DNA of 64,000 bases from Pseudomonas sp. (GCF_030684895.1 NZ_JAUXXP010000050.1:1-64000), one strand, 5' to 3'; shown: positions 10,495-20,140, counted from the stretch's first letter. Notes: generated by a model not told the origin, from the letters alone. Program-made: numbers and translations.

Positions 10495-10603
10495 GACGAC
10501 TATTTGTCGGACAGCGGATGCCCCAGGGCTTGAAGCAGGGCATCGCTGCCCCCACTTCTCTCAGCATTGGGCACTTTCGCCCCGCTGCGTGGAGACTCTC
10601 CCC

Positions 10604-11134
10604 TTGACCACCATCGTTTCAGTGCGCCGCAACGGCAAAGTCGTCATGGGCGGCGACGGCCAGGTGTCCCTTGGCAATACCGTGATGAAAGGCAACGCGA
10701 AGAAAGTTCGCCGCCTGTACCACGGCCAGGTGCTGGCTGGCTTCGCCGGTGCCACCGCCGACGCCTTTACCCTGTTTGAACGCTTTGAAGGCCAGCTGGA
10801 GAAACACCAGGGCCATCTGGTACGCGCCGCCGTCGAGCTGGCCAAAGACTGGCGCACCGACCGCTCGCTGAGCCGCCTGGAAGCCATGCTGGCCGTGGCC
10901 AACAAGGACGCCTCGCTGATCATCACCGGCAACGGCGACGTGGTTGAGCCCGAGCACGGCCTGATCGCCATGGGCTCCGGTGGCGGCTTCGCCCAGGCCG
11001 CGGCCATGGCCCTGCTGCAGAAAACCGACCTGAGCGCCCGTGAAATCACCGAAACCGCACTGAACATTGCCGGTTCCATCTGTGTCTTCACTAACCAAAC
11101 CCTGACAATTGAGGAGGAGGATTGCGCTGAATAA
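10604..11134 (+). CDS. hslV: ATP-dependent protease peptidase subunit HslV
   Basis: A 176-residue proteasome-like peptidase, which assembles as a double hexameric core capped by HslU and degrades unfolded and regulatory proteins. The catalytic N-terminal Thr after the start ([20 protein letters not shown]) and the [20 protein letters not shown] block are both clear. The frame runs upstream to 10460 through a repeat element, but the TTG at 10604 with GGAG nine bases before it exposes the catalytic Thr, so TTG is the likely start. hslU follows after 27 bases. Confidence 0.95.
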   Translation: MTTIVSVRRNGKVVMGGDGQVSLGNTVMKGNAKKVRRLYHGQVLAGFAGATADAFTLFERFEGQLEKHQGHLVRAAVELAKDWRTDRSLSRLEAMLAVANKDASLIITGNGDVVEPEHGLIAMGSGGGFAQAAAMALLQKTDLSAREITETALNIAGSICVFTNQTLTIEEEDCAE

Positions 11135-11161
11135 GCGCGTCTTCCTCTGGAGTATCGCCGC

Positions 11162-12502
11162 ATGTCCATGACGCCCCGCGAGATCGTTCACGAACTCAAC
11201 CGCCATATCATCGGTCAGGACGACGCCAAGCGCGCCGTGGCCATCGCCCTGCGCAACCGCTGGCGGCGCATGCAGCTGCCGCTTGAGCTGCGCGCCGAAG
11301 TCACGCCGAAGAACATCCTGATGATCGGCCCGACCGGCGTCGGCAAGACTGAAATTGCCCGGCGCCTGGCCAAGCTGGCCAATGCGCCGTTTATCAAGGT
11401 GGAAGCGACCAAATTCACCGAGGTCGGCTATGTCGGCCGTGATGTCGAGTCGATCATCCGTGACCTCGCCGATGCGGCGATCAAGATGCTGCGCGAGCAG
11501 GAGATGATCAAGGTGCGCCACCGCGCCGAAGATGCCGCTGAAGAGCGCATCCTCGATGCTCTGCTGCCACCAGCCCGCACCGGTTTCAGCGAGGAAGCCG
11601 CACCGGGCAGCGACTCCAACACCCGCCAGCTGTTCCGCAAGCGCCTGCGCGAAGGCCAGCTGGACGACAAGGACATCGAGATCGAAGTGGCCGACGCCCC
11701 GGCCGGCATCGAAATCATGACCCCGCCGGGCATGGAAGAGATGACCAACCAGCTGCAAAGCCTGTTCTCCAACATGGGCAAGGGCAAGAAGAAGAGCCGC
11801 AAGCTCAAGGTCAAGGAAGCCCTGAAACTGGTGCGCGATGAAGAAGCCGCGCGCCTGGTCAACGAGGAAGAACTCAAGGCCCAGGCTCTGGAAGCCGTGG
11901 AACAGAACGGCATCGTGTTTATCGACGAGATCGACAAGGTCGCCAAGCGCGGCAATACCGGCGGCGCCGACGTATCCCGCGAAGGCGTACAGCGCGACCT
12001 GCTGCCGCTGATCGAAGGCTGCACGGTGAACACCAAGCTGGGCATGGTGAAAACCGACCACATCCTGTTTATCGCCTCCGGCGCGTTCCACCTGAGCAAG
12101 CCGAGCGACCTGGTGCCTGAGCTGCAGGGCCGCCTGCCAATTCGTGTGGAGCTGAAAGCCCTGACCCCGCAGGACTTCGAGCGCATCCTCACCGAGCCGC
12201 ACGCCTCGCTGACAGAGCAATACGCCGCACTGCTGAACACCGAAGGCCTGGGCATCCAGTTTGTTGCCGAGGGCATCAAGCGCATTGCCGAGATTGCCTA
12301 TCAGGTCAACGAGAAGACCGAGAACATCGGCGCGCGCCGCCTGCACACCCTGCTCGAACGTCTGCTCGAGGAAGTGTCTTTCAGCGCGGGCGACCTGGCC
12401 GGCCAGCAGAACGGCACGCCGATCGTGATCGACGCCGCCTACGTCAACAGTCACCTCGGCGAGCTGGCGCAGGATGAAGACCTGTCGCGCTATATTCTTT
12501 AA
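11162..12502 (+). CDS. hslU: ATP-dependent protease ATPase subunit HslU
   Basis: A 446-residue AAA+ unfoldase of the HslVU protease. The start [19 protein letters not shown] is typical. The Walker A motif GPTGVGKTE appears near residue 56-64, the intermediate I-domain spans roughly 110-240, and Walker B is VFIDEIDKV. The second-region GARRLHT supplies a sensor Arg, and the C-terminus ends DLSRYIL, the tail that docks into HslV. It is co-transcribed with hslV. Confidence 0.97.
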   Translation: MSMTPREIVHELNRHIIGQDDAKRAVAIALRNRWRRMQLPLELRAEVTPKNILMIGPTGVGKTEIARRLAKLANAPFIKVEATKFTEVGYVGRDVESIIRDLADAAIKMLREQEMIKVRHRAEDAAEERILDALLPPARTGFSEEAAPGSDSNTRQLFRKRLREGQLDDKDIEIEVADAPAGIEIMTPPGMEEMTNQLQSLFSNMGKGKKKSRKLKVKEALKLVRDEEAARLVNEEELKAQALEAVEQNGIVFIDEIDKVAKRGNTGGADVSREGVQRDLLPLIEGCTVNTKLGMVKTDHILFIASGAFHLSKPSDLVPELQGRLPIRVELKALTPQDFERILTEPHASLTEQYAALLNTEGLGIQFVAEGIKRIAEIAYQVNEKTENIGARRLHTLLERLLEEVSFSAGDLAGQQNGTPIVIDAAYVNSHLGELAQDEDLSRYIL

Positions 12503-12514
12503 CCACCCCACCCC

Positions 12515-12574
12515 GTAGCCCGGATGCAATCCGGGGCCGCTCATCGCGAAGCCCCCGGATTGCATCCGGGCTAC
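12515..12574. repeat. Inverted repeat, GTAGCCCGGATGCAATCC type
   Basis: The left arm GTAGCCCGGATGCAATCCGG and its reverse complement at 12555-12574 fold into a hairpin between hslU and the DUF971 gene. Same family as 5907-5966. Confidence 0.9.
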
Positions 12575-12593
12575 ACCGCCTCTGGAATCGAGC

Positions 12594-12968
12594 ATGCGTA
12601 TCCCCACGGCGATCAAACTGCACAAAGCCTCGAAAACCCTGGAGCTGCACTACGGGGACAACGAGCGCTACACCCTGCCCGCCGAGTTTCTACGTGTGCA
12701 TTCGCCGTCGGCGGAAGTGCAGGGCCACGGCAAGCCGATCCTGCAAACCGGCAAGCTCGGCGTCGGCCTGAGCAAGATCGAGCCCGCTGGCAATTACGCG
12801 CTGAAATTGACCTTCGATGACGGCCACGACAGCGGCCTGTTCACCTGGGATTACCTGGAGCAACTATCCCTGCGCCAGAGCGAACTGTGGAGCGATTACC
12901 TCGCCACCCTGGCCGCCGCCGGCAAGTCCCGCGACCCCAGCGAAAGCGTGGTCAAACTGCTGCTCTGA
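12594..12968 (+). CDS. DUF971 (gamma-butyrobetaine-hydroxylase N-domain-like) protein
   Basis: A 124-residue cytoplasmic protein with the DUF971 fold: PTAIKLHKASKTLELHYGDN, then LPAEFLRVHSPSAEVQGHG, and a central GNYALKLTFDDGHDSGLFTW block with the conserved Asp-Gly-His. In larger proteins this module is the N-terminal domain of 2-oxoglutarate hydroxylases; stand-alone versions are linked to iron-sulfur or metal proteins, without a defined role here. A position between hslU and phaC1 is typical for Pseudomonas. A 7-bp perfect hairpin at 12974-12993 follows the stop. Confidence 0.85.
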   Translation: MRIPTAIKLHKASKTLELHYGDNERYTLPAEFLRVHSPSAEVQGHGKPILQTGKLGVGLSKIEPAGNYALKLTFDDGHDSGLFTWDYLEQLSLRQSELWSDYLATLAAAGKSRDPSESVVKLLL

Positions 12969-13279
12969 AGCGCCCTGACGACATGCCGTCAGGAATTGAC
13001 TCAGGTGCTTCAGCTATTTCCTCACTCGCGCCCCGCCAAGCGGCAATCTGCCGCAGCGCAGCAGCCCGTCTAGCCCGTTGATCCTGACCGGTTAGAGCGC
13101 ATTTTCTAATCCTTCCCGGCATACTCATCGCGCATTCGGCCTGGATCGCGGCCAGCTTGCACAAATTCTCAAACTCGGGTAACCAAGTAGTTGGAAGTTT
13201 CTCGCGCCAGGCAGCCCTTGCGACGAGGAAGATTGCGGAGTGATCCGCCCTTGGTAATCCGGGCAATACCTGGTTCATG
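12969..13279. other. Intergenic region before phaC1 repeat
   Basis: A hairpin CCTGACG/CGTCAGG (12974-12980 with 12987-12993, six-base loop) directly follows the DUF971 stop and may be a weak terminator; no T-run follows. The remaining roughly 280 bases show no convincing gene, although a 108-codon leftward frame (12952-13278) stays open. I see no clear promoter by eye. Confidence 0.4.
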
Positions 13280-13418
13280 GAACCTGTTCAAAGTCTCGCG
13301 AGCTAGAGTCATGCAAGGCAAGAACAGGCGAGGAAGCGGAGTGTACTTTTGTACATGAGCATTCCGAGTCTGCTCTTAACGCAGCAGGACCGACGCGCAG
13401 CAGACTTGGAGCAGGTTC
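13280..13418. repeat. TIR-bounded repeat family, copy B
   Basis: A 139-base element with 16-base terminal inverted repeats (GAACCTGTTCAAAGTC at the left, 14 of 16 complementary at the right). The central hairpin is TGTAC TTTT GTACA at 13342-13355. It lies 65 bases before phaC1, inside the region expected to contain its promoter. Confidence 0.8.
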
Positions 13419-13483
13419 TAGCCCTGTGTCGCCGTGCACAGCCTTACGCCGGTATTTCGTCTCAGGACAATGGAGCGTTGTAG

Positions 13484-15163
13484 ATGACAGATAAGAATAA
13501 CGATGACCTGAAGCACCAGGCCTCCGAGAACACATTGGGCCTTAACCCGGTGATCGGCATCCGCGGTAAAGACCTACTTAGCTCCGCCCGAGTAGTGCTC
13601 AAGCAAGCCCTCAAGCAACCGCTGCACAGCGCCAAACACCTTGCCCACTTCAGCCTGGAGCTGAAGAACGTGATGCTCGGCCAATCCGACCTCACCCCCG
13701 CCGATGGCGACCGGCGCTTTGCCGATCCCGCCTGGAGCCAGAATCCGCTGTACCGCCGTTACCTGCAGACCTACCTGGCCTGGCGCAAGGAGCTGCATGA
13801 CTGGGTCGAGCACAGCAACCTGTCCGAACAGGATGCCAGCCGTGGCCACTTCGTGATCAACCTGATGACCGAAGCCATGGCCCCAAGCAATAGCATGGCC
13901 AACCCGGCTGCGGTCAAACGCTTCTTTGAAACCGGCGGCAAGAGCCTGCTCGACGGTCTGTCGCACCTGGCCCAGGACATCGTCAACAACGGTGGCATGC
14001 CCAGCCAGGTCAACATGAATGCCTTCGAGGTCGGCAAAAGCCTGGCCACCACCGACGGCGCGGTGATTTTCCGCAACGATCTGCTGGAGCTGATCCAGTA
14101 CAAGCCGATCACCGAGCAGGTGCACGAGCGCCCACTGCTGGTGGTGCCGCCGCAGATCAACAAGTTCTACGTGTTCGACCTGTCACCGGAAAAGAGCGTG
14201 GCGCGCTTCCTGTTGCGCAACGGCATCCAGACCTTCGTGGTGAGCTGGCGCAACCCGACCAAGGCCCACCGCGAGTGGGGCCTGTCGACCTATATCGAAG
14301 CGCTGAAAGAAGCCATCGACGTGGTTACCGCCGTCACTGGCAGCAAAGACATCAATATGCTCGGCGCCTGCTCCGGCGGCCTGACCACCACCTCGCTGTT
14401 GGGCCATTACGCCGCGCTGGGTGAGAAGAAGGTGCATGCCCTGACCCTGCTGGTCAGCGTGCTCGACAACCGCCTGGAAACCGATGTGGCGCTGTTCGCC
14501 GACGAGAAAAGCCTGGAGATGGCCAAGCGCCGCTCCTACCAGGCCGGCGTACTGGAAGGCAGCGACATGGCCAAGGTGTTCGCCTGGATGCGCCCCAACG
14601 ACCTGATCTGGAACTACTGGGTCAACAACTACCTGCTCGGCAACGAGCCGCCGGTGTTCGATATCCTCTACTGGAACAACGACACCACGCGCCTGCCCGC
14701 TGCCCTGCATGGCGAATTTATCGACATGTTTACCTCCAACCCGCTGATCCGCGCGGGCGCACTGGAAGTCTGCGGCACCCCGGTCGACCTCAAGCAGGTC
14801 ACCAGCGACCTCTACTGCGTGGCCGGCACCACCGACCACATCACGCCGTGGGAGTCGTGCTACAAGTCCGCCAAGCTGTTTGGTGGCAATGTCGAGTTCA
14901 TTCTGTCCAACAGCGGGCATATCCAGAGCATTCTCAACCCGCCGGGTAACCCGAAATCACGCTACATGACCAACACCCAGATGCACGCGGACCCGAAAAC
15001 CTGGCAAGCCAGCTCGACCAAGCACGCCGACTCCTGGTGGCTGCATTGGCAGGTCTGGCTTGGCGAGCGCTCCGGCGCGCAGAAAAAGGCACCGAGCCAA
15101 CTGGGCAACAAGAAATACCCGGCCGGCGAAGCAGCCCCCGGCACCTACGTTCACGAACGTTGA
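13484..15163 (+). CDS. phaC1: Class II poly(3-hydroxyalkanoate) synthase 1
   Basis: A 559-residue PHA synthase that polymerises medium-chain (R)-3-hydroxyacyl-CoA into intracellular granules. The alpha/beta-hydrolase core carries the lipase-box variant GACSGG, whose Cys is the covalent nucleophile. The Asp in GTTDHITPWE and the His in SNSGHIQSILNPPGNP complete the triad. The ATG follows a GGAG site eight bases upstream. It heads phaC1-phaZ-phaC2-phaD. The second synthase, phaC2, is strongly similar throughout, consistent with an ancient duplication. Confidence 0.97.
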   Translation: MTDKNNDDLKHQASENTLGLNPVIGIRGKDLLSSARVVLKQALKQPLHSAKHLAHFSLELKNVMLGQSDLTPADGDRRFADPAWSQNPLYRRYLQTYLAWRKELHDWVEHSNLSEQDASRGHFVINLMTEAMAPSNSMANPAAVKRFFETGGKSLLDGLSHLAQDIVNNGGMPSQVNMNAFEVGKSLATTDGAVIFRNDLLELIQYKPITEQVHERPLLVVPPQINKFYVFDLSPEKSVARFLLRNGIQTFVVSWRNPTKAHREWGLSTYIEALKEAIDVVTAVTGSKDINMLGACSGGLTTTSLLGHYAALGEKKVHALTLLVSVLDNRLETDVALFADEKSLEMAKRRSYQAGVLEGSDMAKVFAWMRPNDLIWNYWVNNYLLGNEPPVFDILYWNNDTTRLPAALHGEFIDMFTSNPLIRAGALEVCGTPVDLKQVTSDLYCVAGTTDHITPWESCYKSAKLFGGNVEFILSNSGHIQSILNPPGNPKSRYMTNTQMHADPKTWQASSTKHADSWWLHWQVWLGERSGAQKKAPSQLGNKKYPAGEAAPGTYVHER

Positions 15164-15209
15164 TCACCTGCGCACTGCGCAACACTGCCCGCGGCACTGG
15201 AGGTGTCGC

Positions 15210-15242
15210 TCGCCCACCCGCTCATTTGCGCGGGTGAGGCGA
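15210..15242. terminator. Hairpin between phaC1 and phaZ
   Basis: TCGCCCACCCGC (15210-15221) pairs with GCGGGTGAGGCGA (15230-15242) with one bulged base, giving a GC-rich hairpin. No T-run follows, so it may be a partial terminator or mRNA-stability element lowering phaZ and phaC2 expression relative to phaC1. Confidence 0.5.
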
Positions 15243-15319
15243 ACCAGGCTTTGCCCTGGCGTTTCTGGAAAAGACCCGGAGGGTCTGATCCAGCGTTTTA
15301 ATTGATAGGGCTTTTGCGC

Positions 15320-16180
15320 ATGTCGCTACCTTTCGTATTCCGCACCATTGAATTGGACGGCCAGACCATCCGTACCGCGGTTCGCCCCGGCAACGGCAAG
15401 ATGACCCCGCTGCTGATCTTCAACGGCATCGGGGCCAACCTGGAGCTGGTCATGCCCTTCGTGCGCGCCCTGGACCCTGGTCTGGAGGTCATCGCCTTCG
15501 ACGTACCCGGCGTTGGCGGCTCCTCCACGCCCAGCACGCCGTATCGCTTTCCAGGCCTGGCCAAACTCGCCGCGCGCATGCTCGATTACCTCGACTACGG
15601 TCAGGTCAATGCGATTGGCGTGTCCTGGGGCGGCGCCCTGGCGCAGCAGTTCGCCCATGACTACCCGGAACGCTGCAAGAAGCTGATCCTCGCGGCCACC
15701 TCGGCCGGTGCGGTGATGGTGCCCGGCAAACCCAAGGTGCTCTGGTGCATGGCCAGCCCGCGGCGCTATGTGCAGCCGTCCTACGGCGTGCAGATTGCAC
15801 CGGAAATCTACGGTGGCGCATTCCGCCGCGACCCGAAACTGGCCCTGGCGCATGCCAGTAAAGTCCGTTCGGGCGGCAAGATGGGCTACTACTGGCAGCT
15901 GTTCGCAGGGTTAGGCTGGACCAGCATTCACTGGCTGCACAAGATCCGCCAACCAACACTGGTGATGGCCGGTGACGACGATCCGCTGATCCCGCTGGTG
16001 AATATGCGCCTGCTGGCCTGGCGCATCCCCAACTCGGAACTGCACGTGATCGACGATGGCCACCTGTTTCTAGTAACCCGCGCCGAAGCCGTGGCGCCGA
16101 TCATCATGAAATTCCTCGAGGAAGAACGGCAGCGCGCGGTCATGCACCCGCAGCCCGCGCCTGCTCGCACGCTTGGCTGA
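15320..16180 (+). CDS. phaZ: Intracellular PHA depolymerase
   Basis: A 286-residue alpha/beta-hydrolase that breaks down stored medium-chain PHA to hydroxyacids. Motifs are the oxyanion region IFNGIGANLEL, the nucleophile elbow GVSWGG, the Asp in AGDDDPLIPL and the His in DDGHLFLVTR. The frame can be opened at a TTG (15302), but the ATG at 15320 gives MSLPFVFRTIELDGQTI, matching known Pseudomonas PhaZ starts. The gene lies between the two synthases, allowing coupled synthesis and turnover. Confidence 0.97.
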   Translation: MSLPFVFRTIELDGQTIRTAVRPGNGKMTPLLIFNGIGANLELVMPFVRALDPGLEVIAFDVPGVGGSSTPSTPYRFPGLAKLAARMLDYLDYGQVNAIGVSWGGALAQQFAHDYPERCKKLILAATSAGAVMVPGKPKVLWCMASPRRYVQPSYGVQIAPEIYGGAFRRDPKLALAHASKVRSGGKMGYYWQLFAGLGWTSIHWLHKIRQPTLVMAGDDDPLIPLVNMRLLAWRIPNSELHVIDDGHLFLVTRAEAVAPIIMKFLEEERQRAVMHPQPAPARTLG

Positions 16181-16375
16181 CCGCACCTTGGTTGGGCACA
16201 GACAAAAATACCCTGCACCGAGGCTGTGCCTGCACCTCAGTGCTTGACCCACTACCGGGCACGTTGTATTACCTGAGACTTGGCGCGCGGCAGTCTGGAA
16301 TGCACCTTGCGCGCGCATTGGTATAAGCCTTGCTGCTTATTGAAGTCTCATGGTTTGACGACGGAGTGTTGCCCA

Positions 16376-18058
16376 ATGCGAGACCAACCAGCCAAACGCG
16401 CCTTGCCTGTACGCAGCAGCGTGATGAACGCCCAAAACGCAGTGGTCGGTCTACGCGGCCGTGACCTGCTGTCCACCTTGCGTGGCCTGGCCCTGCAAGG
16501 GATCAAACAGCCCATTCACAGCGCCCGGCATGTTGCTGCGTTGGGCGGCCAACTGGGGCGCGTGCTGATGGGCGACAAGCCGTTCAAGGTCAACCCGCAA
16601 GACCCGCGCTTCGCCGATCCGACCTGGCGTGATAACCCAATTTACAGCCGCAGCCTGCAAGCCTACCTGGCCTGCCAGAAACAGCTGAACAACTGGATCG
16701 ACGAGAGCAATCTGGATGCCGATGACCGCGCCCGCGCGCGCTTTGTCGCCACGCTGCTGGGCGATGCCCTGGCGCCGTCCAACACCCTGCTCAACCCCCA
16801 GGTGATCAAAGAACTGTTCAACACCGGCGGCAGCAGCCTGCTCAAGGGTGTAACGCATCTGTTCGACGACCTGGTAAACAACGACGGCATGCCCAGCCAG
16901 GTCAGCAAACATGCCTTCGAGGTCGGCCGTAACCTGGCCACCACCAACGGCGCCGTGGTGTTTCGCAGCGAGCTGCTGGAGCTGATCCAGTACAAGCCAC
17001 TGAGCGAAAAGCAGTACAGCAAGCCGCTGCTGATCGTGCCGCCGCAAATCAACAAGTTCTATATTTTCGACCTCTCCAGCGAGAAGAGCTTCGTTCAGTA
17101 CGCACTGAAGAACGGCCTGCAGACCTTCGTGGTCAGCTGGCGCAACCCCGATCCACGGCATCGCGAGTGGGGCCTGTCGAGCTACGTGGAAGCACTCGAA
17201 GTAGCTATTGATGCCTGTCGGGAAATCACTGGCAGCAAGGACGTCAACCTGCTCGGTGCCTGCGCCGGCGGCCTGACCATCGCCGCCCTACAGGGCCATT
17301 TGCAGGCCAAACGCCAGCTGCGCAAAGTCGCCAGCGCCACCTATATGGTCAGCCTACTCGACAGCCAGATCGACAGCCCGGCCATGTTGTTTGCCGACGA
17401 GCTTACCCTCGAAGCTGCCAAGCGCCGCTCCTATCAACAGGGCGTACTGGATGGTCGCGACATGGCGCGGGTATTCGCCTGGATGCGGCCGAATGATCTG
17501 ATCTGGAATTACTGGATCAACAACTACCTGCTCGGCAAGCAGCCGCCTGCTTTCGACATTCTCTACTGGAACAACGACAACACTCGCCTGCCCGCAGCCC
17601 TGCATGGCGACCTGATCGACTTCTTCAAGCACAACCCGCTGACCCACCCACGCGGCCTGGAAGTCTGCGGCACCCCAGTCGATCTGCAGAAGGTTACGGT
17701 GGACAGCTTCAGCGTCGCCGGGATCAACGACCACATCACGCCCTGGGATGCGGTGTACCGCTCAACCCTGCTGCTCGGTGGTGACAGGCGTTTTATCCTG
17801 TCCAACAGCGGGCATATTCAGAGCATCCTCAACCCGCCGGGCAACCCAAAATCCAACTACATGGAAAATCCCAAACTCACCGGCGACCCACGCGCCTGGT
17901 ACCACGATGCCCAGCACGTGCAAGGCAGCTGGTGGCCAGTGTGGCTGAACTGGATGCAGGAGCGTTCGGGCGAGCAGAAGGACACCCTGATGGCCCTGGG
18001 CAACCAGAATTACCCAGCCATGGAAGCCGCGCCCGGCACCTATGTGCATGTGCGCTAA
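16376..18058 (+). CDS. phaC2: Class II poly(3-hydroxyalkanoate) synthase 2
   Basis: A 560-residue second PHA synthase, with the same architecture as PhaC1. The nucleophile lies in GACAGGLT, the Asp in GINDHITPWD and the His in SNSGHIQSILNPPGNP. The frame is open from 16280, but the ATG at 16376 with GGAG nine bases upstream produces the usual 560 residues beginning MRDQPAKRALPVRSS. Substrate preferences of the two synthases often differ slightly, which cannot be judged here. The 195-base gap after phaZ leaves room for its own promoter. Confidence 0.97.
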   Translation: MRDQPAKRALPVRSSVMNAQNAVVGLRGRDLLSTLRGLALQGIKQPIHSARHVAALGGQLGRVLMGDKPFKVNPQDPRFADPTWRDNPIYSRSLQAYLACQKQLNNWIDESNLDADDRARARFVATLLGDALAPSNTLLNPQVIKELFNTGGSSLLKGVTHLFDDLVNNDGMPSQVSKHAFEVGRNLATTNGAVVFRSELLELIQYKPLSEKQYSKPLLIVPPQINKFYIFDLSSEKSFVQYALKNGLQTFVVSWRNPDPRHREWGLSSYVEALEVAIDACREITGSKDVNLLGACAGGLTIAALQGHLQAKRQLRKVASATYMVSLLDSQIDSPAMLFADELTLEAAKRRSYQQGVLDGRDMARVFAWMRPNDLIWNYWINNYLLGKQPPAFDILYWNNDNTRLPAALHGDLIDFFKHNPLTHPRGLEVCGTPVDLQKVTVDSFSVAGINDHITPWDAVYRSTLLLGGDRRFILSNSGHIQSILNPPGNPKSNYMENPKLTGDPRAWYHDAQHVQGSWWPVWLNWMQERSGEQKDTLMALGNQNYPAMEAAPGTYVHVR

Positions 18059-18144
18059 ACGCTAAGCCATACGTGATCAGACTGGCCGCAAGCCATTGCG
18101 GCCAGGTATCGTCAACCTTCCCGCGGCCAGAATAAGAAGACCGG

Positions 18145-18759
18145 ATGAAAACCCGCGACAGAATCCTTGAATGTGCCCTGCTGCTGTTCAACCAGAAGGG
18201 CGAACCGAATGTCTCCACCCTGGAAATCGCCAACGAACTGGGCATCAGCCCGGGCAATCTGTACTACCACTTCCACGGCAAGGAACCGCTGATCCTCGGG
18301 CTGTTCGAACGTTTTCAAGCGGAACTGGCGCCGCTGCTTTCACCGCCGGAAGACGTGCAGCTGGATGTGGAGGATTACTGGCTGTTTCTGCACCTGATCG
18401 TCGAGCGCCTGGCGCACTACCGCTTTCTGTTCCAGGACCTGTCCAACCTGACCAGCCGCCTGCCGAAACTTGAACGCGGCATGCGTCACTGGCTCAATAG
18501 CTTAAAGCGCACCCTGGCCGAACTGCTGGCGCAACTGCAGCTCGATGGCCAACTGCAAAGCGATACCCAGGCGCTGGGCCAGCTGGTTGAGCAGATCACC
18601 CTGACCCTGCTGTTTTCGCTGGACTACCAACGCATCATCGGCCGCGAAGGCGAGAGCCGCCTGGTGGTCTATCAGGTGATGATGCTGGTGGCTCCGCACC
18701 TGGCCGAAGAGTCGCGCTACGCTGCAGAACATCTGGCGCAGCGTTACCTGGAAGATTAA
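18145..18759 (+). CDS. phaD: TetR-family PHA regulator PhaD
   Basis: A 204-residue TetR-type regulator. The helix-turn-helix is STLEIANELGISPGNLYYHF near residues 25-44. The C-terminal half is the helical ligand domain. In Pseudomonas PhaD activates the phaC1 and phaI promoters in response to a fatty-acid-derived ligand. It is the last rightward gene of the cluster and converges on phaF, separated by a strong hairpin. Confidence 0.95.
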   Translation: MKTRDRILECALLLFNQKGEPNVSTLEIANELGISPGNLYYHFHGKEPLILGLFERFQAELAPLLSPPEDVQLDVEDYWLFLHLIVERLAHYRFLFQDLSNLTSRLPKLERGMRHWLNSLKRTLAELLAQLQLDGQLQSDTQALGQLVEQITLTLLFSLDYQRIIGREGESRLVVYQVMMLVAPHLAEESRYAAEHLAQRYLED

Positions 18760-18771
18760 CCCACACGCCTA

Positions 18772-18808
18772 AACGCAAACGCCCGGCACTAGGCCGGGCG
18801 TTTGCGTT
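18772..18808. terminator. Bidirectional terminator between phaD and phaF
   Basis: Perfect 16-base arms (18772-18787 and 18793-18808) around the loop ACTAG form a hairpin between the convergent genes. The stem includes A-rich bases on the left and T-rich bases on the right, as expected of a shared rho-independent terminator. Confidence 0.85.
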
Positions 18809-18822
18809 GACTGCTGCGCGTC

Positions 18823-19590
18823 TTACGACTGGGCGGCAGGTGTCACGGGTGCAGCAGGTGCGGCTGCCGGAGCAGGTGCAGCAGCGGCCACCGGAGCAGC
18901 CGGTTTGGCTGGCGCCGGCTTGGCTGCAGCTTTGACTGCCGGTTTAGCGGCGGGCTTGGCTGCTGGTTTAGCGGCTGCTTTGGCAACCGGCTTGGCGGCA
19001 GGTTTAGCAGCTGGCTTGGCTGCAGCCTTGGCTACCGGTTTAGCGGCAGGCTTGGCAGCAGGTTTGGCCGCTGGCTTAGCTGCAGCTTTGGCGACCGGCT
19101 TGGCAGCTGGTTTAGCGGCAGGCTTGGCAGCAACCTTCTTGACGGCAGGCTTGACCGACTTGACCGAAACCCCGGTCAGTTGCTCGATCTGCTTGGTCAG
19201 GCTTTCAACTTTGGCGTTGAGCGCTTTCACTTCATTGCGGCTCGGTACACCGAGACGCGAAATGGCATTGTTCAGACGCTTGTCGAAGGCTTCTTCCAGC
19301 TCGCCCCACTTGCCAATAGCCTTGTCTTTGACTTCATCGACTTTCGATTTGGCAGTATCCACTTTCGAACCCACAGTGGACTTCACTGCGCCAACTTGCT
19401 TGTCGACTTCGGTCTTGGCTTGCTTCTCAGCTTTTTCGCCATCCTTGACCAGCGTGTCGAACAGCTTGTTGCCGTCCTTGCTGACCTTGGAGTAGGCACC
19501 CAAACCAGCCAGCCAGATCTGACGCGAGTATTTTTCTACTTCGCCGATCCAGGAAGTGGTTTGCTTTTCGGTTTTCTTTTTGACAGCCAT
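18823..19590 (-). CDS. phaF: PHA granule-associated phasin PhaF
   Basis: A 255-residue phasin that coats PHA granules and helps segregate them at cell division. The N-terminal 140 residues are the amphipathic phasin domain (WIGEVEKYSRQIWLAGLGAY, then a heptad-like TAKSKVDEVKDKAIGKW). From about residue 150 on, the protein is a histone-H1-like Lys/Ala/Pro tail of repeated AAKPAAKP units, which binds DNA nonspecifically. The DNA for this tail (18905-19140) is correspondingly repetitive. The ATG at 19590 lies ten bases after the phaI stop with an AGGAGAG site. Confidence 0.96.
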   Translation of the reverse strand: MAVKKKTEKQTTSWIGEVEKYSRQIWLAGLGAYSKVSKDGNKLFDTLVKDGEKAEKQAKTEVDKQVGAVKSTVGSKVDTAKSKVDEVKDKAIGKWGELEEAFDKRLNNAISRLGVPSRNEVKALNAKVESLTKQIEQLTGVSVKSVKPAVKKVAAKPAAKPAAKPVAKAAAKPAAKPAAKPAAKPVAKAAAKPAAKPAAKPVAKAAAKPAAKPAAKPAVKAAAKPAPAKPAAPVAAAAPAPAAAPAAPVTPAAQS

Positions 19591-19600
19591 CCTGCTCTCC

Positions 19601-20041
19601 TTACTTGGTACGCGCGACGTGCTCGAGCAACGCGCTCAGCTCATCCAGCTTAGCAGAGAGTGCTTCAACATCCTGCTTGGACGGGATACCAATGCGGTTC
19701 AGGGCGCTGGCAACACGGTTGTCGAAGGCTTTCTCGATCTTGTCGAGCTGCACTTCAAACTTGCCTTTCACGCTGCTGACGTTGCTGGTGACAGTGTTCT
19801 TAACGCTGTCGATCTGGCTGTTGGCTGCTTCAACTTGTTCGTTGACCAGTTTTTTGCCTTGTTTTTCAACGCCTTCGCCGCTCTTCACGAGTTCTTTGAA
19901 GTATTCGGCACCTTCCTGACCTGCTTTGGCGTAAGCGCCCAGGCCGGCCAAGTAAATCTTGCGGGCGTACACTTTTGCGTCGCTCAGCACGCTGGTGGTT
20001 TCTTCAACGACAGCTTTCTTTTTAACGGCAACTTTCGACAT
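19601..20041 (-). CDS. phaI: PHA granule-associated phasin PhaI
   Basis: A 146-residue phasin consisting of only the N-terminal domain shared with PhaF: VYARKIYLAGLGAYAKAGQEG, then a long amphipathic helix and the conserved LNRIGIPSKQDVEALSAKLDEL. It lacks the histone-like tail. The frame starts slightly earlier, but MSKVAVKKKA at 20041 matches known PhaI starts and has a GAGGTG site. phaI is the first gene of the leftward phaI-phaF operon; its upstream region is filled by tandem repeats at 20141-20301. Confidence 0.95.
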   Translation of the reverse strand: MSKVAVKKKAVVEETTSVLSDAKVYARKIYLAGLGAYAKAGQEGAEYFKELVKSGEGVEKQGKKLVNEQVEAANSQIDSVKNTVTSNVSSVKGKFEVQLDKIEKAFDNRVASALNRIGIPSKQDVEALSAKLDELSALLEHVARTK

Positions 20042-20140
20042 GGTGCACCTCACTCTAAGTGTTTCGAGGAAACGCCCACGGAATGCAGGCTTAGGAGCAC
20101 GGTATCGATGAAAATTAGAAACCGCATACTAAGCGTGAGA

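Noticed and set aside
10619..12625. 668-codon leftward open frame opposite hslV and hslU
   Set aside because: Antisense shadow of two certain genes in GC-rich DNA; no family resemblance and no ribosome site.
12952..13278. 108-codon leftward frame before phaC1
   Set aside because: No recognisable domain or ribosome site, and it overlaps the DUF971 end.
18905..19495. Rightward Ala/Gly/Leu-rich frame opposite phaF
   Set aside because: Mirror image of the repeated AAKP codons of phaF; low complexity only.
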